Assembly (NCBI GenBank): GCA_017416735.1
Contig: JAFQBF010000106.1
Coordinates: 1-33,151, forward strand
Direction: 5' to 3'
Source: Bacteroidaceae bacterium
GTDB taxonomy: Bacteria; Bacteroidota; Bacteroidia; Bacteroidales; Bacteroidaceae
DNA: 33,151 nt
The notes beneath the pieces were generated by a model. It was not told the DNA's origin. It searched no databases and saw only the letters and a list, made by a program, of their open reading frames with translations. A program made the position numbers and the translations under genes. Below are positions 25,760-31,525 of this stretch, in pieces (the first letter of the stretch is position 1; the number at the start of each line of letters is the position of its first letter).

Positions 25760-27670
25760 ATGATGAAAAAGACATTTTTTGCATACGTATATGTATCAAT
25801 CGCATTGATTGTTACTTTTTGGCTTACCAGTTGCCAACCCAAAAACAGAATCATTGAGAAACCCCTTTACCTGACCAGGAACAATATATCCATTGAAGTC
25901 AGCAGAATTTCGCTAATGGACACAATTACCATTCTTGATATAGCAGCGAATGGCACCCCCAACAATGTGCTTAGCATAGCCCCAACAAGCACACTGACCG
26001 ACAATCTGGGAAATACATATCCTATGCTTTCAGGGAAAGGAATTGAATCGAGCAAAGGATTTGTCATCCCCGAATCAGGAAAAGGAACATTCCAACTGAT
26101 GTTTCCTCCATTAACCCCCAAAGCTAAATGGATTGACTTTACTGAAGGAGCAGAAGTAGAAGACGGATATACGATAAGCGGAATTCAATTGCAAGACATG
26201 CCAGCATTGGAATCCTTACTCCACAAGGACATTCTTACCCCAAAGACGAACAAGAGCCGTTCTATGGACAAACAGCCGTTCGCCTTCGGCAAAGCAGCAA
26301 TAAAAGGAAAAGTCTTGGACTATTACCCAGGAATGCCCAAGTATGTGACCATAACCACTTTTAATCCCTTAATCGGAAACAATGGACATATCTTCATCGA
26401 GCTAAAACCCGACGGAAGCTTTGAGCATACACAGAACGTCTTGGGTACCTCCATTGCTTGGGTATATTATTCCGGTAGTGCCACTACTGCCGAAATCTTC
26501 GTTGCTCCGGAACAAACCAGTGAAGTCTATTTCAACCTCCGCGAATCGGCACGAATCAGGTCGAACATCCATACAGACACTGCACCCTTAGGCAAGGAGT
26601 TCTACTACAAAGGTCCTCTAAGTACCATTGTCTATGAATTGCCAGAAGCCAAAAAACTATTAAGAGAAGAATATAAAATCTATGACTTCAAGAAAACTCC
26701 CAAAGATTTGCTGGAAGAATACAAACACATCCAGCTGGAAAATATGAAACAATGGTCAGAAGCAATTCACCAATCAGACCTAAGCAAAGCAACCAAGGAA
26801 TATATGTTGGCAAGCCTTCCAGTTTCTTTGACACTCAGGCTTCTGAATGCCGCTACAACGTTAGCAGACGAATACCGGATAAATATGGATGTGTATGATG
26901 AGGATAAATACCAAAAAATGCTGGACAACCTCAGCGAGGCGAGAACATCAAATTACATCGCCCACGATTTGCCCGTATCCCACAACAACCCACAGTCCTT
27001 TTTTACACCCGATTTCGGTATGTTGGTCAAAAGACTGGCTTTGGACAAACAGATAGAGACCCAAGGACTCTTGAACGAAATGGTGACTGCAGCACGTCTT
27101 TATGCAACTATCTGCGATTTCAGACCACTAAAAGAGGAGCAGAAAGAAGTGATAGCAAACATGTCCGAACCTTGTAGACAATACCTAAATGCAACCCACG
27201 ACGACATTACAGCCATTAAGGAAAACAACCGAAAAACACATGGATTCCGCATCAATGAAGCCGGTGAAATAAGCAATGAAGACCTCTTTGCTTCCATCGC
27301 CAGCAAATATCGCGGAAAAGTGGTGTTGATTGATTTTTGGGCAACCTGGTGTGGCCCTTGTGTAGCCGGACACCAATCTATGCGCCCAATGAAAGCGGAA
27401 TTGGCAGATAAGGACATTGTCTATGTTTACATTGCAGGAGAAAACTCTCCTAAGGAACGGTGGGAAGAAATGATACCCAACATCCATGGTGAACATTACC
27501 GTCTGACGGATGACCAATGGAATTATTTAAGTAAAACCCTTAATATGAACGGAATACCGGATTATTTCATTCTTGATCGGGAAGGAAATATTGTATATCG
27601 GGAACCTGGATTCCCCGGGGTTACAAAAATGAAAGAAGAATTATTGAAAGCTTTGAAAGTAAAAAATTAA
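25760..27670 (+). CDS. TlpA-like thioredoxin-fold lipoprotein 3, long form
   Basis: A 636-residue lipoprotein (WLTSC, C25), much longer than its two neighbours. The N-terminal 500 residues are unlike theirs: a beta-rich region with a repeated-looking ISIEVSRISLMDTIT segment, then KGKVLDYYPGMPKYVTITTF near 190 (carboxypeptidase-regulatory or DUF4369-like), then a long helical region. The C-terminal thioredoxin domain carries FWATWCGPCVAGH with C531-G-P-C534. Start codons at 25760 and 25763 are both ATG and equally good. The function would again be redox handling in the envelope. The gene ends 19 bases before an insertion element, and no terminator is seen there. Confidence 0.84.
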   Translation: MMKKTFFAYVYVSIALIVTFWLTSCQPKNRIIEKPLYLTRNNISIEVSRISLMDTITILDIAANGTPNNVLSIAPTSTLTDNLGNTYPMLSGKGIESSKGFVIPESGKGTFQLMFPPLTPKAKWIDFTEGAEVEDGYTISGIQLQDMPALESLLHKDILTPKTNKSRSMDKQPFAFGKAAIKGKVLDYYPGMPKYVTITTFNPLIGNNGHIFIELKPDGSFEHTQNVLGTSIAWVYYSGSATTAEIFVAPEQTSEVYFNLRESARIRSNIHTDTAPLGKEFYYKGPLSTIVYELPEAKKLLREEYKIYDFKKTPKDLLEEYKHIQLENMKQWSEAIHQSDLSKATKEYMLASLPVSLTLRLLNAATTLADEYRINMDVYDEDKYQKMLDNLSEARTSNYIAHDLPVSHNNPQSFFTPDFGMLVKRLALDKQIETQGLLNEMVTAARLYATICDFRPLKEEQKEVIANMSEPCRQYLNATHDDITAIKENNRKTHGFRINEAGEISNEDLFASIASKYRGKVVLIDFWATWCGPCVAGHQSMRPMKAELADKDIVYVYIAGENSPKERWEEMIPNIHGEHYRLTDDQWNYLSKTLNMNGIPDYFILDREGNIVYREPGFPGVTKMKEELLKALKVKN

Positions 27671-27689
27671 AGGCTCCAAAAAAATTAAG

Positions 27690-27912
27690 TTAACGTGAAT
27701 TCGATATAGGAATAAAAAAAATAATTCATTGAAAATTAGGAGAATAGCGATAATTAGCTTAAGTTTATAGTGCCCAGTTATAACATTTAAACGATTACCG
27801 CTATGTTCTCCGAGGCTAAAGTTATTGAAATTTATAGAAACCCGCCATTGAAGTGGAATTTGTCAACGACGGGCAACTTACGTTATTTTAAATTATATCG
27901 AACTCACGTTAA
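27690..27912 (+). mobile_element. 223-bp non-autonomous insertion element (deleted IS, probably IS982-like)
   Basis: Terminal inverted repeats TTAACGTGAATTCGATATA (27690-27708) and TATATCGAACTCACGTTAA (27894-27912) match at 18 of 19 positions. Inside, an ATG at 27803 opens MFSEAKVIEIY, which resembles the start of Bacteroides IS982-type transposases. After a two-base junction, the codons from 27838 to the TAA at 27891 read KPAIEVEFVNDGQLTLF, which resembles the end of the same enzymes (KKP...DTQLTLF). The whole catalytic middle is missing, so this is a MITE-like internal deletion derivative that would need a transposase in trans. No clear target duplication was found, apart from an ambiguous TTAAG on both sides. 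Family assignment is from memory. Confidence 0.7.
27803..27891 (+). pseudogene. Transposase remnant: first 11 and last 17 codons joined
   Basis: The N-terminal fragment MFSEAKVIEIY (27803-27835) and the C-terminal fragment KPAIEVEFVNDGQLTLF with its stop (27838-27891) are separated by two bases and are in different frames. No functional product is possible. Confidence 0.65.
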
Positions 27913-27937
27913 GATTGGTGAATACTTGAAGAAATGA
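27911..27937 (+). pseudogene. Orphan 3' end of a TlpA-like gene
   Basis: Immediately after the insertion element, AAG ATT GGT GAA TAC TTG AAG AAA TGA encodes KIGEYLKK plus stop. The 21 bases from 27910 to 27930 are identical to 25685-25705, the end of TlpA-like gene 2 (KIGEYLNK). This is best read as the tail of a further TlpA paralogue whose body has been lost. Confidence 0.7.
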
Positions 27938-27967
27938 AGTAGAAATCTTCCCAAAAACTTCAAAATT

Positions 27968-27996
27968 ATACATCGATGTATTATACATTGATGTAT
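27968..27996. promoter_or_regulatory. Tandem palindromic operator at the AAA ATPase promoter
   Basis: ATACATCGATGTAT (27968-27981) is a perfect 14-base palindrome. A second, near-palindromic copy, ATACATTGATGTAT, is at 27983-27996, inside the perfect TTATACAT-TG-ATGTATAA dyad. The two centres are 15 bases apart, and the second copy ends 7 bases before the -7 box at 28003, so a bound regulator would cover the -33 zone. Confidence 0.7.
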
Positions 27997-28002
27997 AATT
28001 TG

Positions 28003-28010
28003 TATATTTG
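28003..28010 (+). promoter_or_regulatory. -7 box of the AAA ATPase gene
   Basis: TATATTTG followed by C matches TAnnTTTG, 26 bases before the start codon at 28036. The reading frame is open upstream to 27976, but that start would lie inside the promoter and operator. Confidence 0.65.
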
Positions 28011-28035
28011 CATCGACCAATTAAAAGAAAGAACC

Positions 28036-29163
28036 ATGAAATCACCTTTTCAATATGGAACGATGGTGGACAAGGAATGCTTTGTCAACCGGGTAGAAGA
28101 ACGAAAACAACTGAAAGAGTTGTTGGATTCGGGTATCAACGTGATGCTGATTTCTCCTCGTCGTTGGGGAAAGTCATCTTTGGTAAAGGTAGCGATGGAC
28201 GAACTTATGCAGGAAAACAAGCAGGTGCGTGTCTGCTTCATCGATGCCTTCAGCATCAAGACCGAAGCCGAATTTTACAGGACCTTTGCCAAGGAAGTCA
28301 TCAGCTGCACAGCTTCTACGTTGGAAAAGAGACTGGATGATGTCAAGAAATTCCTGAAAGGCATATCCCCCAGCATTACACTGAAAAGCGATGCCACGGA
28401 CTCGCTTTCATTCGACTTGAAGTTCGACTTGCAGGACAACGACGTGATGGAAATCCTTGAACTACCCGAAAAATTGGCCTTGGCCAAGAATATCCAACTA
28501 ATCGTCTGCATCGATGAGTTCCAGCAATTGGCCTTGCTTCCGGGATATAAATCGATGGAAGGAAAGATGCGTTCCGTCTGGCAAAAGCAGTCGCACACCT
28601 CCTATTGTTTCTACGGAAGCAAGCGGCACATGATGATGGACATATTCAACAATTCCGCCAATCCTTTCTACCGTTTCGGCCAAGTGCTTTTCCTTAACAA
28701 AATCAAGAAGGAAGAATGGATTCCCTTCATTACCGGTGCTTTCGGGCGGACAGGGAAAAGCATAACGGAGGCGCAAGCCGAACGGATATGCGACATCGTG
28801 AAATGCCATTCCTGGTATTTGCAACAATTATGCTATTTCATCTGGTCAGGCACATCGGGAGCGGTCAGCGATGAGGTCATCGACAGACGCGTCCGTCAGC
28901 TGATAGACACCAACATGCCGATGTTCATGAACGATGTCGAAAACTTGACGGCTACCCAGATAGCGATGCTCCGTGCCGTAGCCGATGGAGAATTCCAATT
29001 CAATGCCATGGCCATCGTCAAGAAATACGAATTGGGAAGCGCACAAACCATCACCCGCAACAAGAAGATGCTGGTGGAACGTGATTTCGTGGAAAAGGAC
29101 AATAAGCACTATCATTTTGCCGACCCGGTCTTTGAATTGTGGTTCAGAAGAGAGTATATGTAA
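28036..29163 (+). CDS. AAA-family ATPase with C-terminal winged-helix-like region (ATPase_2 type)
   Basis: A 375-residue P-loop ATPase of the archaeal-type/ATPase_2 family when started at the ATG at 28036 (MKSPFQYGTMVDKECFVNR). The opening F.YG..V....F.NR..E pattern is the family hallmark. Walker A is ISPRRWGKSS with K46 and S47, Walker B is LIVCIDEFQQL (D160, E161), and a sensor-like YCFYGSKRHMMM follows. The C-terminal part, from ENLTATQIAMLRAVADGE, reads as a winged helix with ADPVFELWFRREYM at the end. These proteins occur in several copies per Bacteroides genome, often in accessory regions; their role is not settled. No partner nuclease or toxin lies next to it here. The gene has its own promoter with a tandem operator. 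Confidence 0.86.
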   Translation: MKSPFQYGTMVDKECFVNRVEERKQLKELLDSGINVMLISPRRWGKSSLVKVAMDELMQENKQVRVCFIDAFSIKTEAEFYRTFAKEVISCTASTLEKRLDDVKKFLKGISPSITLKSDATDSLSFDLKFDLQDNDVMEILELPEKLALAKNIQLIVCIDEFQQLALLPGYKSMEGKMRSVWQKQSHTSYCFYGSKRHMMMDIFNNSANPFYRFGQVLFLNKIKKEEWIPFITGAFGRTGKSITEAQAERICDIVKCHSWYLQQLCYFIWSGTSGAVSDEVIDRRVRQLIDTNMPMFMNDVENLTATQIAMLRAVADGEFQFNAMAIVKKYELGSAQTITRNKKMLVERDFVEKDNKHYHFADPVFELWFRREYM

Positions 29164-29193
29164 TTGGAGTGTAATTCATCAAAGTCAGAAATC

Positions 29194-29391
29194 CGTTGTC
29201 ATGGTTGTCAGCATACACTAAACCCTCTGATTTACAAAGTATTCCTATGACAACCAAGGGTAAAATCGGTCGTCATTGGTTGTCAGATAAAGGTCGATAT
29301 GACAACCAATGACAACGGAAAAACGGGCTGGTTGTCATAAGAACTTACTGACCTACAAACAGTTAGCACACCTCTGACAACCATGACAACG
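29194..29391. repeat. Array of TGACAAC(C/G) octamers in both orientations
   Basis: TGACAACC or its complement GGTTGTCA occurs at 29203-29210, 29248-29255, 29278-29285, 29300-29307, 29330-29337 and 29375-29382. TGACAACG/CGTTGTCA occurs at 29194-29201, 29310-29317 and 29384-29391. The outermost pairs form an 18-base perfect inverted repeat, CGTTGTCATGGTTGTCAG (29194-29211) and its complement at 29374-29391. Spacing is irregular, so this is an iteron-like or multi-site binding region, not a CRISPR array. Confidence 0.85.
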
Positions 29392-29431
29392 AAAATCTAA
29401 CCTTTTTAAATTTTCGCACCGGCAAAAATAA

Positions 29432-29470
29432 AATTCGCCTTCGCGTTTTTTGAAAACGTGAAGGCGAATT
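29432..29470. repeat. Strong 18-base-pair hairpin upstream of the VirE gene
   Basis: AATTCGCCTTC (29432-29442) pairs with GAAGGCGAATT (29460-29470), and the stem continues through one G-T pair and CGTTTT/AAAACG to a 3-base loop. On the minus strand it is followed by TTATTTTTG, so it is terminator-like in that direction; no minus-strand gene lies nearby. Confidence 0.7.
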
Positions 29471-29596
29471 CATCATTTCCCGAATAGTTTAATCGACCAA
29501 CGCTTCAGCAACTTTTCAAAATTCTTCTTCAACTTCTCCTCTCAGAAACTATTTGTTCCCACCCCTGAAATTCTCAAAAAATAATCGCCCAAACAC

Positions 29597-29628
29597 TTGA
29601 CAAACGGGGTACAAATGTTGTATATTTG
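29597..29628 (+). promoter_or_regulatory. Promoter of the VirE-like gene
   Basis: TTGACA at 29597-29602 and TATATTTG at 29621-29628 are 18 bases apart. The second box matches TAnnTTTG exactly. The start codon is at 29664. Confidence 0.65.
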
Positions 29629-29663
29629 CCTATGTAAACAATAAACAAAAACTAATTATTTTT

Positions 29664-30842
29664 ATGAACAACACACCAATGACTATGGGTGCAAACCCGA
29701 AGTTGGAAGAACTTCAAAACTTCCTCAATGCAAACTTTGATTTCCGTTACAACATCCTCTCGGACATGCCGGAGTGCAGACGGAAGAACACGACCACCTA
29801 TCGGATGATAGACAAACGAATGATGAACACCCTCTGTATGGAGGCTATGATGCAAGGAGTGGATTGCAAGGATGCGGACGTAAAACGCTTCCTCTTCTCC
29901 GAACGAATCCCTACCCACCACCCTTTCAAGGATTACATGGCAACCCTGCCCGAATGGGACGGCACCGACCGTGTAACCATGCTCGCAGCCCGCGTGTCGG
30001 GAAACGGCATGTGGCTTAACGGATTCCATTGCTGGATGCTCGGGATGGTAGCGCAATGGATGGGCTATCCGGCAAGATGTGCCAACGCCGTGGCTCCTAT
30101 CCTCATCAGTACGGAGCAAGGGATGTGCAAATCGACTTTCTGCTCGATGATTTTGCCGGAGGAGCTTCGTGCCTACTACACCGACAAGTTCACCATCACC
30201 TCCACCAGCGGATGCGAACAGAAGTTATCGACCTTCGGATTAATCAACATGGATGAGTTCAACCAATACAACGAGCGTATGATGAGCATCCTGAAAAACC
30301 TGATGCAAATGAAGAAAGTGAACTACCGCAAGTGCTTCAAGGCCTACTTCAGCGACTTGCCACGCATCGCCTCCTTCATCGGCACGAGCAATGAAAAATC
30401 GTTACTTACGGATGAGACGGGAAGCCGACGTTTCCTCTGCATCGAAGTGGAGAAGCCGATTGATTGTTCACCGATTGACTATGCCCAGCTCTATGCTCAG
30501 TTGAAATGGGAATTGGAAGCCGGCAAGCGTTATTGGCTCTCCAAAGAGGAAGAACTGGAAATTCAAGAGCACAACCGCGCTTTCTATCGCCACTCGCCGG
30601 AAGAAGAAGCATTCTATAAGGTATTCGCCTTGCCGAAGGAAGGAGAACCCTTCTTTGAGCTGACGGCAACGGACATCTTCAACAGGCTCCAGAAGCGCTT
30701 TCCCGTGCTCTTCCGTGGTGTCAACCCCAAGCACTTCGGCAAGGTGATGACGAAGGTGGGAGCCAAGAAAGAACACACCATGTATGGAAGTGTCTATAAG
30801 CTTACCTTTGCCAAAAACAGACAAGCACGGATGACTGCTTGA
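29664..30842 (+). CDS. VirE/VapE-family ATPase with DUF3874 domain
   Basis: A 392-residue protein of the virulence-associated E (VirE/VapE) family, an SF3-helicase-like P-loop ATPase common in phages, integrated elements and Bacteroides genomes. PFKDYMATLPEWDGTDRV (about 87-104) is the family entry motif. Walker A is STEQGMCKST (149-158), where a cysteine takes the usual glycine place before K156. Walker B-like LINMDEFNQ and the SFIGTSNEKSLLTDETGSRRF block follow. The C-terminal part from about 310 fits DUF3874. The N-terminal VirE_N/primase-like domain present in longer Bacteroides relatives is absent. It stands alone with its own promoter and terminator next to a cluster of octamer repeats, so an unrecognised replication or regulatory function is possible. 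Confidence 0.87.
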   Translation: MNNTPMTMGANPKLEELQNFLNANFDFRYNILSDMPECRRKNTTTYRMIDKRMMNTLCMEAMMQGVDCKDADVKRFLFSERIPTHHPFKDYMATLPEWDGTDRVTMLAARVSGNGMWLNGFHCWMLGMVAQWMGYPARCANAVAPILISTEQGMCKSTFCSMILPEELRAYYTDKFTITSTSGCEQKLSTFGLINMDEFNQYNERMMSILKNLMQMKKVNYRKCFKAYFSDLPRIASFIGTSNEKSLLTDETGSRRFLCIEVEKPIDCSPIDYAQLYAQLKWELEAGKRYWLSKEEELEIQEHNRAFYRHSPEEEAFYKVFALPKEGEPFFELTATDIFNRLQKRFPVLFRGVNPKHFGKVMTKVGAKKEHTMYGSVYKLTFAKNRQARMTA

Positions 30843-30860
30843 CAAACTTGAAAAGAATCT

Positions 30861-30902
30861 GCGGAGAAACACGGAAAGCGTTGATGTTTCTCCGCTTTTT
30901 TT
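30861..30902 (+). terminator. Rho-independent terminator after the VirE-like gene
   Basis: GCGGAGAAAC (30861-30870) pairs with GTTTCTCCGC (30886-30895) around a 15-base loop, followed by seven T residues. Confidence 0.9.
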
Positions 30903-30905
30903 AAT

Positions 30906-30913
30906 TACATTTG
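30906..30913 (+). promoter_or_regulatory. -7 box of the ybeY gene
   Basis: TACATTTG followed by C matches TAnnTTTG, 18 bases before the start codon at 30932. The upstream terminator ends only 3 bases earlier. Confidence 0.6.
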
Positions 30914-30931
30914 CAAAAAAACAAAAAGACT

Positions 30932-31309
30932 ATGATAACTTACCAAACCGAGGACATCGCAATGCCTCCAATCAAGAAACGCGAAACCACCGAATGGGTG
31001 AAACAAGTGGCCGCCACCTACGGCAAAAAGGTGGGCGAAATAGCCTATATCTTCTGCTCCGACGAGAAGATATTAGAGGTGAACCGCCAATACCTGGAGC
31101 ATGACTATTACACAGACATCATCACCTTCGACTACACCGAAGGCAACCGCATCTCGGGTGACCTCTTCATCAGCCTCGACACCGTGCGTACCAATGCCGA
31201 ACAGTTCGAACAACCTTACGACCGGGAATTGCATCGGGTGATTATCCACGGCATCCTGCACCTTTGCGGAATCAACGACAAGGGACCGGGCGAACGCGAA
31301 ATCATGTAG
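30932..31309 (+). CDS. ybeY: Endoribonuclease YbeY, 16S rRNA maturation, ending at an early amber codon
   Basis: A 125-residue metal-dependent endoribonuclease used in 16S rRNA 3' maturation and ribosome quality control. The start at 30932 gives MITYQTEDIAMP; the open frame begins seven codons earlier at a TTG inside the promoter. The catalytic motif IIHGILHLCGINDKG has H106, H110 and D116 (the H-x3-H-x5-H/D zinc site). The protein ends GEREIM at a TAG (31307-31309). The next codons in the same frame read AEENKALALIGL and then stop at 31346-31348, which looks like the normal C-terminal helix (EIMEAEENKALAL) with one GAG changed to TAG. All metal ligands precede the stop, so the shortened enzyme could still work. 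mnmG follows, the usual partner in Bacteroides. Confidence 0.9.
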   Translation: MITYQTEDIAMPPIKKRETTEWVKQVAATYGKKVGEIAYIFCSDEKILEVNRQYLEHDYYTDIITFDYTEGNRISGDLFISLDTVRTNAEQFEQPYDRELHRVIIHGILHLCGINDKGPGEREIM

Positions 31310-31348
31310 GCGGAAGAAAACAAGGCTTTGGCTTTGATTGGGCTTTAA
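31310..31348 (+). pseudogene. In-frame continuation of ybeY beyond the amber codon
   Basis: Thirteen codons including the stop (GCG GAA GAA AAC AAG GCT TTG GCT TTG ATT GGG CTT TAA) continue the ybeY frame and have the composition of the family's C-terminal helix. They would be translated only by readthrough. Confidence 0.6.
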
Positions 31349-31368
31349 ATTCTGACGCTCTCTTTTTC

Positions 31369-31455
31369 TTAGGCACGGATCACACGGATTAACACGGATT
31401 CTTTTTAGTGAGGTCATACACTAAAAACCGTGAAATCCGCGTAATCCGTGCCTAA
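31369..31455. repeat. Palindromic repeat family B, copy 2 (CACGGAT type)
   Basis: The left arm TTAGGCACGGATCACACGG, continuing ATTAACACGGATT, pairs with the right arm ending CGCGTAATCCGTGCCTAA. The loop word CATACACTAAAAACCGTG is identical to that in the copy at 15532-15617. It lies between ybeY and mnmG. Confidence 0.82.
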
Positions 31456-31492
31456 ATATTTAACAAGATACGATAGGTAGAAAACTTTTTCG

Positions 31493-31500
31493 TATTTTTG
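31493..31500 (+). promoter_or_regulatory. -7 box of the mnmG gene
   Basis: TATTTTTG followed by C matches TAnnTTTG, 26 bases before the start codon at 31526. Confidence 0.55.
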
Positions 31501-31525
31501 CATCCAAGTAAAAAGAATTGGAACA

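Noticed and set aside
29194..29391. Possible CRISPR array
   Set aside because: Repeats are only 8-18 bases, occur in both orientations and lack uniform spacers; no cas genes are nearby.
28036..30842. A defence island built on the AAA ATPase and VirE genes
   Set aside because: No nuclease, toxin, reverse transcriptase or other effector is adjacent, and the two genes have separate promoters and are 500 bases apart; the idea lacks support.
31307..31309. TAG in ybeY as a reassigned codon (for example pyrrolysine)
   Set aside because: Nothing in the window suggests stop reassignment: other genes use TAA, TGA and TAG as ordinary stops, and the position is not catalytic.
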